NCBI RefSeq assembly: GCF_001500045.1
Contig: NZ_LQIX01000007.1
Coordinates: 1 to 64,000, forward strand
Length of the DNA stretch: 64,000 bases
Reading direction: 5' to 3'
Source of the DNA: Mycobacterium sp. GA-1199
GTDB lineage: Bacteria > Actinomycetota > Actinomycetes > Mycobacteriales > Mycobacteriaceae
Part shown: positions 7,531-16,270 of the stretch, in pieces
Layout of the letters: every line of letters starts with the position of its first letter
Position numbering within the stretch: the first letter of the stretch is position 1
The notes under the pieces: model-generated
Databases searched by the model: none
What the model saw: only the letters and a program-made list of their open reading frames with translations
What the model was told of the DNA's origin: nothing
Program-made: the position numbers and the translations under genes

Positions 7531-10500
7531 GTGGATACGCAGATGCTGATCAGGCTCGTCGTCGGGCTAGGGCTGACGGCCCTCGTCCTGGTCTTCGCCG
7601 CCAAACGTGTGCTCTGGCTGACGACGTTGATCCGCTCCGGTGCACCCACCAGCCCCGAGAACAATCGCAAGGACAACCTCGGCAAGCGCATCACCACGCA
7701 GATCGAAGAGGTATTCGGGCAAACCCGACTGCTCAAGTGGTCCCTGCCCGGCCTGGCCCACTTCTTCACGATGTGGGGCTTTTTCATCCTCGCGTCGGTC
7801 TACCTCGAGGCGTACGGCCTGCTCTTCGACCACGATTTCCACATCCCGATCATCGGCCGCTGGGACGTTCTGGGCTTTCTGCAGGACTTCTTCGCCGTCG
7901 CGGTGCTGCTCGGCATCATCACGTTCGCGATCATCCGGGCGAGGCAGGAGCCCAAGCAGCACGGCCGCGATTCGCGGTTCTACGGATCGCACACCGGCGG
8001 CGCCTGGCTGATCCTGTTCATGATCTTCAACGTCATCTGGACCTACGCGCTGGTGCGCGGCGCCGCGGTCAACACCGACGCCCTGCCGTACGGCAACGGC
8101 GCGTTCTTCTCCCAGTTCATGGGATGGCTGATGAGCCCGCTGGGCTACACCGCCAACTCGTGGATCGAGACCATCGCGCTGCTGGCCCACATCGCGGTGA
8201 TGCTGGTGTTCCTGCTGATCGTGCTGCACTCCAAGCACCTGCACATCGGCCTGGCACCGATCAACGTCACGTTCAAGCGGATGCCCGACGGGCTCGGCCC
8301 GCTGCTGCCCGTCGAGTACGAGGGCAAGCAGATCGACTTCGAGGATCCGCCGGAGGATGCGGTGTTGGGCCGCGGCAAGATCGAGGACTTCACGTGGAAG
8401 GCCTACCTCGACATGACCACGTGCACCGAGTGCGGTCGGTGCCAGTCGCAGTGCCCGGCGTGGAACACCGGTAAGCCGCTGTCGCCCAAGCTCGTGATCA
8501 TGAACCTGCGCGACCACCTGTTCGCCAAGGCGCCCTACATCCTCGGCGACAAGGAGTCGCCGCTGGAGAACACCCCCGAGGGCGGCCTCGGTGAGGAACT
8601 GCGCGGCGAGAAGAAATCCGAGCAACACTCGCACGAGCACGTCCCCGAGTCCGGCTTCGAACGGATCCTGGGGTCGGGTCCCGAGCAGGCCACCAGGCCG
8701 CTGGTGGGCACCGAGGAACAGGGCGGCGTCATCGACCCCGACGTGCTGTGGTCCTGCACGACGTGCGGCGCCTGCGTCGAGCAGTGCCCCGTCGACATCG
8801 AACACATCGACCACATCGTCGACATGCGCCGCTACCAGGTGATGATGGAGTCCGAGTTCCCCGGCGAGCTCGGCGTGCTGTTCAAGAACCTGGAGACCAA
8901 GGGCAACCCGTGGGGCCAGAACGCCAAGGACCGCACCAACTGGATCGACGAGGTCGACTTCGACGTGCCGGTGTACGGCAAGGACGTGGAGTCGTTCGAC
9001 GGCTACGAGTACCTGTTCTGGGTGGGCTGTGCAGGCGCCTACGAGGACCGCGCGAAAAAGACCACCAAGGCCGTGGCCGAACTGCTGGCCGCCGCGGGCG
9101 TGAAGTACCTGGTGCTCGGCGAGGGCGAGACCTGCAACGGCGACTCGGCGCGCCGCTCGGGCAACGAGTTCCTGTTCCAGCAGTTGGCCGCGCAGAACGT
9201 GGAGACGCTCAACGAGTTGTTCGAGGGCGTCGAGCGGGTGGACCGCAAGATCGTTGTGACCTGCCCGCACTGCTTCAACACGCTGGGGCGCGAATATCCG
9301 CAGGTCGGTGGCAACTTCACGGTGTTGCACCACACGCAGCTGCTGAACCGGCTGGTGCGCGACAAGAAGCTGATTCCGGTCACGCCCGCTGACGGTGGGG
9401 CGGACATCACCTACCACGATCCGTGCTACCTGGGACGGCACAACAAGGAGTACTCGGCGCCGCGTGAGCTGATCGGGGCGTCCGGCGCGAAGCTGACCGA
9501 AATGCCCCGCCACGCCGATCGGGGTCTGTGCTGCGGCGCCGGCGGCGCGCGGATGTGGATGGAAGAACACATCGGAAAGCGCGTCAACACCGAGCGCACC
9601 GAGGAGGCCATGGACACCGCCTCGACCATCGCGACCGGCTGCCCGTTCTGCCGCGTGATGATCACCGACGGTGTCGACGAGGTCTCGGCCGCCCGCGAGG
9701 TGGAGAAGGCCGAGGTGCTCGACGTGGCCCAGCTGCTGCTGGGTTCGCTGGACAAGAGCACCATCACGCTGCCGGAGAAGGGCACCGCGGCCAAGGAGGC
9801 CGAGGAACGCGCCGCCAAGCTGGCCGCCGAAGCGCCCGTAAAGGAGGCCCCCGCCGAGGCCGAGGCCGAAGCTGAGGCGCAGGCCGAGTCCGAGGCCGCG
9901 CCATCCCCGAAGGCCGAGGCCGCCACGGCGACTGAAACCAAACCGGTCAAGGGCCTCGGGATCGCCGGCGGCGCCAAGCGACCCGGCGCCAAGAAGACCG
10001 CCGCTCCCGCCGGCGACAAGCCTGCGGCCGACGAAAAGCCCGCGGCCACAGCGGCACCCGCCAAGGGGCTCGGAATCGCCGCAGGCGCCAAGCGGCCCGG
10101 CGCGAAGAAGGCCGCGCCGGCGGCTCCCGCCCAGACCGAAGCCAAGCCGGAGGCCGGGCCCGAAGCCGGGGCCAAGCCGGAGCCCGAGGTCAAAGGTCTC
10201 GGCATCGCCGCAGGCGCCAAGCGGCCAGGTGCGAAGAAGAAGGCCCAGGCCGCGTCGCCCAACGAGGGCGAGGCGACCGTCACCCAACCGCCGAACGTGG
10301 ACCCGGACAAGGCGGCGCCGGGCGCCAAGACCGACACCGCCGACTCCGACCGGGGCCTGGAAACCAAGCCCGAACCTGAGGTCAAGGGCCTCGGCATCGC
10401 CCCGGGCGCGCGCCGGCCCGGAGCCAAGAAATCGGCCGCACCGGCACAGCCGCCCGCTGAGTCGAAACCCGCCGCACAACCGGAGCCGACGGATGACGGC

Positions 10501-10614
10501 GAATCCGGCGCCGCCCCTGAGCCTTCCGGCGGGGACAACGGAGACCAGCCCGAACCACCTCCGGTGAAGGGACTGGGAATCGCCAGAGGCGCTCGTCCCC
10601 CGGGCAAACGATGA
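7531..10614 (+). CDS. etfD: EtfD: membrane Fe-S oxidoreductase for electron transfer flavoprotein
   Basis: A 1027-residue homologue of Rv0338c (EtfD), which passes electrons from acyl-CoA dehydrogenases via ETF to the menaquinone pool. The N-terminal ~270 residues carry several membrane helices (NarI-like). Two 4Fe-4S motifs follow (CTECGRCQSQCP and CTTCGACVEQCP). Next come CCG-type cysteine modules (CPHCFNTLG, HDPCYLG, GLCCGAGGARMW) and CPFC. The last ~250 residues are Ala/Lys/Pro-rich with five KGLGIA-type repeats. The GTG start has GGGAGG 6 bases upstream. As I recall the M. tuberculosis protein is about 880 residues, so this one has a longer tail. The paired palindromes upstream suggest repression. 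The next gene is the aminotransferase, 46 bases away. Confidence 0.9.
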   Translation: MDTQMLIRLVVGLGLTALVLVFAAKRVLWLTTLIRSGAPTSPENNRKDNLGKRITTQIEEVFGQTRLLKWSLPGLAHFFTMWGFFILASVYLEAYGLLFDHDFHIPIIGRWDVLGFLQDFFAVAVLLGIITFAIIRARQEPKQHGRDSRFYGSHTGGAWLILFMIFNVIWTYALVRGAAVNTDALPYGNGAFFSQFMGWLMSPLGYTANSWIETIALLAHIAVMLVFLLIVLHSKHLHIGLAPINVTFKRMPDGLGPLLPVEYEGKQIDFEDPPEDAVLGRGKIEDFTWKAYLDMTTCTECGRCQSQCPAWNTGKPLSPKLVIMNLRDHLFAKAPYILGDKESPLENTPEGGLGEELRGEKKSEQHSHEHVPESGFERILGSGPEQATRPLVGTEEQGGVIDPDVLWSCTTCGACVEQCPVDIEHIDHIVDMRRYQVMMESEFPGELGVLFKNLETKGNPWGQNAKDRTNWIDEVDFDVPVYGKDVESFDGYEYLFWVGCAGAYEDRAKKTTKAVAELLAAAGVKYLVLGEGETCNGDSARRSGNEFLFQQLAAQNVETLNELFEGVERVDRKIVVTCPHCFNTLGREYPQVGGNFTVLHHTQLLNRLVRDKKLIPVTPADGGADITYHDPCYLGRHNKEYSAPRELIGASGAKLTEMPRHADRGLCCGAGGARMWMEEHIGKRVNTERTEEAMDTASTIATGCPFCRVMITDGVDEVSAAREVEKAEVLDVAQLLLGSLDKSTITLPEKGTAAKEAEERAAKLAAEAPVKEAPAEAEAEAEAQAESEAAPSPKAEAATATETKPVKGLGIAGGAKRPGAKKTAAPAGDKPAADEKPAATAAPAKGLGIAAGAKRPGAKKAAPAAPAQTEAKPEAGPEAGAKPEPEVKGLGIAAGAKRPGAKKKAQAASPNEGEATVTQPPNVDPDKAAPGAKTDTADSDRGLETKPEPEVKGLGIAPGARRPGAKKSAAPAQPPAESKPAAQPEPTDDGESGAAPEPSGGDNGDQPEPPPVKGLGIARGARPPGKR
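9946..10611 (+). repeat. Five KGLGIAxGAxRPGxKK repeats in the EtfD tail
   Basis: The coding sequence repeats a 15-17-residue unit five times: KGLGIAGGAKRPGAKK, KGLGIAAGAKRPGAKK (twice), KGLGIAPGARRPGAKK and a terminal KGLGIARGARPPGKR. The units are separated by 20-45-residue Pro/Ala/Glu-rich spacers. They are basic and Gly-rich and lie after the last iron-sulfur module, presumably on the cytoplasmic side. No known function is recognised. Confidence 0.85.
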
Positions 10615-10660
10615 CCCGGTGACCGGCGATTTTGGTTAATCGCTGGACAGAAGTGAGAGC

Positions 10661-11935
10661 ATGAACGACGTGACCACCCACCACGTGCCGATCCACGCCG
10701 CCGGGCACGCACCGCGGCAGCGCACGTTCACGCAGTCGTCAAAGCTGCAGGACGTCCTGTACGAGATCCGCGGACCGGTGCACGAGCACGCGTCACGCTT
10801 GGAGGCCGAGGGTCACCGCATCCTCAAGCTGAACATCGGCAACCCCGCGCCGTTCGGGTTCGAAGCGCCAGACGTGATCATGCGCGACATCATCGCGGCC
10901 CTGCCGTATGCCCAGGGCTACTCCGATTCCAAGGGCATCATGCCCGCGCGGCGCGCGGTGTTCACCCGTTACGAACTCGTCGACGGCTTCCCGCGATTCG
11001 ACGTCGACGACGTGTACCTCGGTAACGGCGCGTCCGAGTTGATCCAGATGACGTTGCAGGCGTTGCTCGACAACGGAGACCAGGTGCTGATTCCGGCGCC
11101 CGACTATCCACTGTGGACCGCGTGCACCTCGTTGGCGGGAGGCACTCCGGTGCACTACCTGTGCGACGAGACACAGGGCTGGATGCCTGACATCGCCGAC
11201 CTGGAATCCAAGATCACCGAGCGCACGAAGGCGATCGTCGTGATCAATCCGAACAACCCGACCGGCGCGGTCTATACGCGCGAAACCCTCACGCAGATCG
11301 CCGATTTGGCACGTAAACACGAGCTGCTTCTGCTGTCCGACGAGATCTACGACAAGATCCTTTACGACGACTCCGAGCACATCGCGACGGCATCGGTGGC
11401 ACCCGATGTGCTGACCCTGACCTTCAACGGATTGTCGAAGGCATACCGGGTGGCGGGTTATCGGGCGGGCTGGCTGGTGATCACCGGGCCGAAGGAGAAC
11501 GCCACCAGTTTCATCGAGGGAATCAGCCTGCTCGCGAACATGCGATTGTGCCCGAATGTTCCTGCGCAGCATGCGATCCAGGTCGCCCTCGGTGGGCATC
11601 AGAGCATCGAGGAGCTGGTCCTGCCCGGCGGCCGGCTGCTGGAGCAGCGCGATGTGGCCTGGCAGATGCTGAACGAGATTCCCGGGGTGTCCTGCGTGAA
11701 ACCGCAAGGCGCGCTGTACGCCTTCCCCCGGCTGGATCCCGAAGTCTACGACATCGTCGACGACGAGCAGCTGGTTCTGGATCTACTGCTGCAGGAGAAG
11801 ATGCTGGTCACCCAGGGCACCGGATTCAATTGGCCGACACCGGATCACCTGCGCATCGTGACGTTGCCGTGGGCTCGCGAACTGGCGAACGCGATCGAAC
11901 GGCTGGGCAACTTCCTGGTCAGCTACCGGCAGTAG
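10661..11935 (+). CDS. aspC: PLP-dependent aminotransferase (AspC/AlaA type)
   Basis: A 424-residue fold-type I aminotransferase similar to Rv0337c, annotated aspC in M. tuberculosis and close to E. coli AlaA-type alanine aminotransferases. Visible features are LNIGNPAPFGFEAP near the start, NPNNPTGAVYT for substrate and cofactor contacts, SDEIYDKILYD, and the PLP-binding lysine in NGLSKAYRVAGYRAGW (about K260). It should interconvert an amino acid with its 2-oxo acid, probably alanine/pyruvate with glutamate, in the cytoplasm. The ATG at 10661 follows a GTGAGAG stretch. The Rv0338c-Rv0337c order is kept; a YibE/F gene follows 38 bases later. Confidence 0.85.
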   Translation: MNDVTTHHVPIHAAGHAPRQRTFTQSSKLQDVLYEIRGPVHEHASRLEAEGHRILKLNIGNPAPFGFEAPDVIMRDIIAALPYAQGYSDSKGIMPARRAVFTRYELVDGFPRFDVDDVYLGNGASELIQMTLQALLDNGDQVLIPAPDYPLWTACTSLAGGTPVHYLCDETQGWMPDIADLESKITERTKAIVVINPNNPTGAVYTRETLTQIADLARKHELLLLSDEIYDKILYDDSEHIATASVAPDVLTLTFNGLSKAYRVAGYRAGWLVITGPKENATSFIEGISLLANMRLCPNVPAQHAIQVALGGHQSIEELVLPGGRLLEQRDVAWQMLNEIPGVSCVKPQGALYAFPRLDPEVYDIVDDEQLVLDLLLQEKMLVTQGTGFNWPTPDHLRIVTLPWARELANAIERLGNFLVSYRQ

Positions 11936-11973
11936 CGGCGTCCCAGTAGGCGAGCTGCCTCTACCCTGGCCGC

Positions 11974-13242
11974 GTGGCGCACTCACACTCCCACTCCCAC
12001 TCACACTTTCCGACCGGCCCGGCACCGCTGGGACCGATCGCCGCGAAGGTCGTCGTCGGCCTCCTGATAGCGATTGGCGTGGCCGTCGTGGCGGGAACCG
12101 CGTGGCTGTGGCCGAGCCAGCAGAAGACCGAGATCCCGCTGCCGTTTCAGAACGCCGAGGGCGGCGCCGTCACCACCGAATCGGGGCTGGTCCGCTCGAG
12201 CAGCACGACAACATGCGGCAGCCCGTCGGTCGGTCAGGTGCTCACCGCCGATCCCGTCCCCGCCGCAGGCGACGGCGCCGAGTGCGTGCAGGCGCTGATC
12301 GCCATCGAATCCGGGCCCAACAAGGGTGCGGCGACCCTGCTCGAATTCAGCGGTGGCCCCGGGCAACCCAACCTCGCCCCCGGTGACGAGGTCAGGATCA
12401 GCCGTCAGGTCGATGCGACCGGCACCACCACCTACTCGTTCTACGACTACGAACGGACATGGCCGCTCGTCGCGCTCGCCGTGGCGTTCGCCGTCGTGGT
12501 GGTCGTGGTCGCCGGCTGGCGGGGGTTCCGCGCACTCATCGGCATCGTGGTCGCGTTCCTGGTGCTCGTGGTGTTCATGCTGCCGGCGCTGCGCGACGGC
12601 GCCGCGGCCGTTCCCGTCGCGCTGGTGGCCTCAGCGCTGATCCTCTATGCCGTCATCTACCTGGCGCACGGCGTCAGCTTGCGGACCAGCGCGGCCCTGC
12701 TCGGCACACTCACCTCGCTGCTGCTTGCCGCGTTGCTCTCTTGGGGCGCAATCGAATTGGCTCACCTGACGGGTCTCTCGGAAGATCGCAACAACGAGGT
12801 CGCAGCCTACCTGGGCAACGTATCGATCACCGGCCTACTGCTGGCCGGGTTCATCATCGGGTCGCTCGGTGTGCTCAACGACGTCACGGTCACTCAGGCC
12901 TCGACGGTGTTCGAGCTGGCCGAGCTCGAGGGCAACTCGCGGCGGACGATCTACCTGGGCGCAATGCGCGTGGGACGTGACCACATCGCGAGCACTGTCT
13001 ACACGCTGGTATTGGCCTATGCGGGCAGCGCGTTGCCCTTGCTGCTGTTGTTCAGCGTGGCGAATCGGGCGCTGGGCGACGTGCTCACCAGCGAGAGTGT
13101 CGCCATCGAGATCGCCCGCTCGGCGGTGGGCGGCATCGCGCTGGCATTGTCGGTACCGCTGACGACGGGCATCGCCACGGTGCTGGCGACGCCGACCGGC
13201 CGGCGATCGGCACCCGTGTCGCCTCACAATGCGCCAGACTGA
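11974..13242 (+). CDS. YibE/F-family multi-pass membrane protein with His-rich N-terminus
   Basis: A 422-residue membrane protein. After a GTG start the N-terminus alternates histidine and serine (AHSHSHSHSHFP). One membrane helix (VVVGLLIAIGVAVVAGTAWL) follows, then an extracytoplasmic stretch of about 110 residues with two cysteines, then about seven more helices. These include the family-typical core (GSLGVLNDVTVTQASTVFEL; ALPLLLLFSVANRALGD). YibE/F proteins are uncharacterised membrane proteins, sometimes suggested to be transporters. The His-rich start suggests metal binding, which is inference. The stop lies 1 base before the proposed start of the LuxR gene, so the two are probably cotranscribed. 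Confidence 0.8.
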   Translation: MAHSHSHSHSHFPTGPAPLGPIAAKVVVGLLIAIGVAVVAGTAWLWPSQQKTEIPLPFQNAEGGAVTTESGLVRSSSTTTCGSPSVGQVLTADPVPAAGDGAECVQALIAIESGPNKGAATLLEFSGGPGQPNLAPGDEVRISRQVDATGTTTYSFYDYERTWPLVALAVAFAVVVVVVAGWRGFRALIGIVVAFLVLVVFMLPALRDGAAAVPVALVASALILYAVIYLAHGVSLRTSAALLGTLTSLLLAALLSWGAIELAHLTGLSEDRNNEVAAYLGNVSITGLLLAGFIIGSLGVLNDVTVTQASTVFELAELEGNSRRTIYLGAMRVGRDHIASTVYTLVLAYAGSALPLLLLFSVANRALGDVLTSESVAIEIARSAVGGIALALSVPLTTGIATVLATPTGRRSAPVSPHNAPD

Positions 13243-13243
13243 G

Positions 13244-14872
13244 ATGATGGCGGCCACCGACAGTGCGCGGAACGCCTTTGAACACCGGGCATGGCCCGAG
13301 GTCTACGAGACCCTGGGCCAGGCCAGCGCGCAGCGCGATCTCGATGCGAACGATCTCGAACGCCTCGCCATTGCGACGTACCTGCTGGGCAGGGACGAGG
13401 AAAGCACTCGAGCCTGGGAACAGGCCTACTCCGCACACTTGGCGCGCGACGACCCCGCCCGCGCTGCAGAGTGTGGATTCTGGTTGGCGCTCACACAGCT
13501 GCTTGCAGGCAACGGCGCACGCGGTGGCGGTTGGCTCGCGCGGGTAGGTCGGCTCGTGGAGGACGGCAAGCTGGACTGCGCCGCCCGCGGTTACCTACTC
13601 GTAGCCGCGGCCCTTCAGTTGTGGACGAGTGGGGACTCGGCCGAATCGTTTGCGATGTGCGCCGAGGCCGGCAAGATCGCGGCACGGTTCGCCGACCCCG
13701 ACCTGGCGGCCCTCGCTCGGTTGGGGCAAGGTCAGGCGTCGGTCACCGGCGGTGAGACGGCGCGGGGTGTGGCGCTGCTCGATGAAGCGATGGTGAGTGT
13801 CACCGCGGGCGAAGTGTCGCCCATCCCCGCCGGCATCGTCTACTGCGCCGTCATCGAGACGTGCATGGGCGCCTTCGACCTGCGGCGTGCAACCGAGTGG
13901 ACCGTGGCATTGAGCGATTGGTGTGACGCCCAACCTGGCCTCGTCCCCTACCGTGGCCAATGCCTCGTGCATCGCGCGCAAATCCTGCAGATCCACGGCG
14001 AATGGTCCAAGGCGACGACCGCAGCCTGTCAGGCCTGCGAACACCTGTCACACCCGACGCCGCACCCTACTTTCGGGCTGGCCGCCTACCAGCAAGCGGA
14101 GCTGCATCGGCTGCGCGGCGAATTCGTCGCGGCCGATACCGCATACCGGCAGGCCCACCAATCCGGACGAGACCCGTTGCCCGGCTTGGCTTTGCTCCGA
14201 CTGGCCGAGGGAAACCTCGACGCCGCGACAACCGCCATCCGCCGGGCAGTGGACGAAGGCTTAGGTCCCTTTGGCCGGCCGGCCGCATTGGCAGCTCACG
14301 TTGAGATCATGCTCACGAGCGGCGACGTCGCGGCGGCGCGGACGAGCGCCGACGAACTGTCCGGGCTCGCCGAAACCATCGACGCTTCGTTCCTGCGCGC
14401 GATCGCCGCTCACGCCGACGGGTCGACCCTGCTGGCCGAGGGCGACACGGCGGGGGCCCTTGCTGCCCTGCGTCGGGCATCGGCCGGTTGGCGGGACCTG
14501 GCAATGCCTTACGAAGCCGCTCGGACTCGGGTTGAGACCGGGCTGGCGTGCCGAACGCTTGGGGACTTCGACTCCGCGGCAATGGAATTCGACGCCGCGC
14601 GTGACGACTTTGAGCGGCTCGGCGCCAAGCCAGACATGGAACGCTTGGTCGAACTCGTCGGGAGTCCGCAGGGCCCGAAGGGCATGCTGACCGCACGCGA
14701 ATGCGAGGTGTTACGGCTTGTCGCCGCTGGCAAGACCAACCGAGAGATCGGCGCGAGCCTCGTGCTCAGCGAGCACACCGTCGCGCGCCATCTGCAGAAC
14801 ATCTTCACGAAGCTCGGCTTGTCGTCCCGGTCGGCGGCCACCGCCTACGCCTACGAGCACCACCTCATCTGA
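13244..14872 (+). CDS. LuxR-family regulator with helical (TPR-like) sensor region
   Basis: A 542-residue protein. About 470 residues of Ala/Leu-rich helical repeats resembling TPRs are followed by a C-terminal LuxR/GerE helix-turn-helix (about 480-542, LTARECEVLRLVAAGKTNRE and SEHTVARHLQNIFTKLGLSS). Unlike the IniR-type protein it has no Walker motifs. The start is uncertain: ATG at 13229 (overlapping the YibE/F gene), 13244 or 13247. I use 13244, directly after that gene's stop. A methyltransferase gene follows after a 92-base gap that contains a clean inverted repeat, a possible binding site for this or another regulator. Targets and signal unknown. Confidence 0.8.
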   Translation: MMAATDSARNAFEHRAWPEVYETLGQASAQRDLDANDLERLAIATYLLGRDEESTRAWEQAYSAHLARDDPARAAECGFWLALTQLLAGNGARGGGWLARVGRLVEDGKLDCAARGYLLVAAALQLWTSGDSAESFAMCAEAGKIAARFADPDLAALARLGQGQASVTGGETARGVALLDEAMVSVTAGEVSPIPAGIVYCAVIETCMGAFDLRRATEWTVALSDWCDAQPGLVPYRGQCLVHRAQILQIHGEWSKATTAACQACEHLSHPTPHPTFGLAAYQQAELHRLRGEFVAADTAYRQAHQSGRDPLPGLALLRLAEGNLDAATTAIRRAVDEGLGPFGRPAALAAHVEIMLTSGDVAAARTSADELSGLAETIDASFLRAIAAHADGSTLLAEGDTAGALAALRRASAGWRDLAMPYEAARTRVETGLACRTLGDFDSAAMEFDAARDDFERLGAKPDMERLVELVGSPQGPKGMLTARECEVLRLVAAGKTNREIGASLVLSEHTVARHLQNIFTKLGLSSRSAATAYAYEHHLI

Positions 14873-14879
14873 GGTACGA

Positions 14880-14897
14880 GTGGTCAGAACTGACCAC
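14880..14897. promoter_or_regulatory. 8-bp inverted repeat GTGGTCAG-AA-CTGACCAC
   Basis: A perfect 8-bp inverted repeat with a 2-base spacer lies between the LuxR stop (14872) and the methyltransferase start (14965). The symmetric TGGTCAG/CTGACCA half-sites resemble operators of dimeric GntR- or TetR-type repressors. There is no T-tract, so an operator is more likely than a terminator. Its regulator is not identifiable. Confidence 0.45.
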
Positions 14898-14964
14898 GGG
14901 CATCGCGGCGAAATGGTCGATTCGGTCGACGCGACGATAGCGTTCCCGTTCGTACCGTCTCACC

Positions 14965-15774
14965 ATGTCTCAACAAGTTGATTACAGTGATCTCCGGCGA
15001 ACCGAAGCCGAGAATTACGCGGCCAATTTCGTCCCGCTCATTCCCGCGCCGCTGGCCGACGATCTCATCAAGGCGGCCGCGCCCGAGTCGGGCGAATATG
15101 CCGTCGACATCGCGTGCGGAACCGGCGTCGTCACCCGCCTGGCCGCCGAACGGGTGGGGACCACAGGGAAAGTCATCGGAGTGGATCTCACCCCTGAAAT
15201 GCTGGAGGTTGCCCGCGCAAGCGCCGCACCGTCCGACGCCGCAATTGAGTGGCGGGAGGGAAGCGCCGAAGCTCTCCCGCTTGCCGATGAGGCCTACGAC
15301 TTAGCGTTGTGTCAGCTTGGGCTGATGTTTTTTCGCGACCGAGCCGCGGCAGTGAGCGAGATGTGGCGGGTGCTGTCGCCGGGTGGTCGTGTCGCGATCA
15401 ACGTGCCGGGAGCCATGCCGCGGATGTTCGAGATCATGGTCGACGCACTTGGCCGCCACATCAACCCCGATCTCCCCGGCTTCCTACGAGCGGTCTTCTC
15501 GGTGAGCGAGAACGAACTAGGCCAGCTGCTCGAGGGCGCCCACTTCCAAGACGTGGCCGTCAAAACCATGACGAAGACGTTGAGGCTTCCCCCGCCAGCC
15601 GAATTCCTTTGGCAATACCTTCAAGTCACACCGATCGCCGGCCTGGTGTTAGGCGCCGACGACGACCGCCGGCAAGGACTCGAAGACGATGTCGTCGCCC
15701 AGTGGCAAGACTTCGTCGATCACGGCGATCTGGTTGTCGACCTGTCAATCGCAATGGCGACGGCCCGAAAGTAG
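14965..15774 (+). CDS. Class I SAM-dependent methyltransferase (UbiE-like)
   Basis: A 269-residue protein with the class I methyltransferase core. Motif I is AVDIACGTGVVTRLAAE, with the acidic GVDLTPEML after strand 2, DLALCQLGLMFFRD for motif II/III, and RVLSPGGRVAINVPG after. The family methylates small molecules, often lipids or quinones; the substrate cannot be read from the sequence. It reads onto the next small gene with only 9 bases between. The inverted repeat at 14880-14897 lies 67 bases before the ATG. Confidence 0.8.
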   Translation: MSQQVDYSDLRRTEAENYAANFVPLIPAPLADDLIKAAAPESGEYAVDIACGTGVVTRLAAERVGTTGKVIGVDLTPEMLEVARASAAPSDAAIEWREGSAEALPLADEAYDLALCQLGLMFFRDRAAAVSEMWRVLSPGGRVAINVPGAMPRMFEIMVDALGRHINPDLPGFLRAVFSVSENELGQLLEGAHFQDVAVKTMTKTLRLPPPAEFLWQYLQVTPIAGLVLGADDDRRQGLEDDVVAQWQDFVDHGDLVVDLSIAMATARK

Positions 15775-15783
15775 GTGGTACTC

Positions 15784-16212
15784 ATGCCATTTCTAGCAAC
15801 CTTTGGCGCCGCCACAGTACTAACATCCGCACTCCTCTTGGGAAGCACAACAAGCACACTCGACGACCCCGCCACCGCATGCGCCAAACGCAAGGGGCTC
15901 GATTGGGACCGTTATGAAGCGTGTGTACGCATCGCGGAAGATCTCTACATCGAGGGAAAAATCGACAAGGGCACACTGTTATCTGCGGACGAGGGCTGCT
16001 GCGTTAATAACGGGGGTATATGGGTGGACGACCTTGAAACAGGCGAAGGGCACTGCGAGGATCCTCCCCCGAACGAATATCCTGCTCCTCCTGCCGGACA
16101 GCTGCCACAGATCCCGGGCCCCACCGAGGCGACGCAAGTTCCGCCGCCTCCAGCGCATCCGGGCAACACCGCCGCTCCGCTTCCTGGTTCGCCGCCGGTG
16201 CAAACTCGTTGA
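15784..16212 (+). CDS. Small exported protein of unknown function
   Basis: A 142-residue protein from the ATG at 15784 (a GTG at 15775 is also in frame; GTAGGTGG precedes the ATG). The N-terminus is a short hydrophobic signal-like segment (FLATFGAATVLTSALLLGS). The mature part has five cysteines (ATACAKRKGL, YEACVRIAED, EGCCVNNGG, GHCEDPP), which suggests disulfides, and the last ~50 residues are Pro-rich. No family recognised. It may be cotranscribed with the methyltransferase. Base composition is lower in G+C than its neighbours. Confidence 0.6.
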   Translation: MPFLATFGAATVLTSALLLGSTTSTLDDPATACAKRKGLDWDRYEACVRIAEDLYIEGKIDKGTLLSADEGCCVNNGGIWVDDLETGEGHCEDPPPNEYPAPPAGQLPQIPGPTEATQVPPPPAHPGNTAAPLPGSPPVQTR

Positions 16213-16270
16213 GCCGAAAGCCGTAGCGCTTCAGCGTGTCAAATTGGTCATGGTCGAGAAACTACGCCAC

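Noticed and set aside
7567..10479. A 970-codon minus-strand open frame under etfD
   Set aside because: Its product is low-complexity Gly/Arg/Leu/Val text with no domain, and the plus strand encodes clear iron-sulfur motifs.
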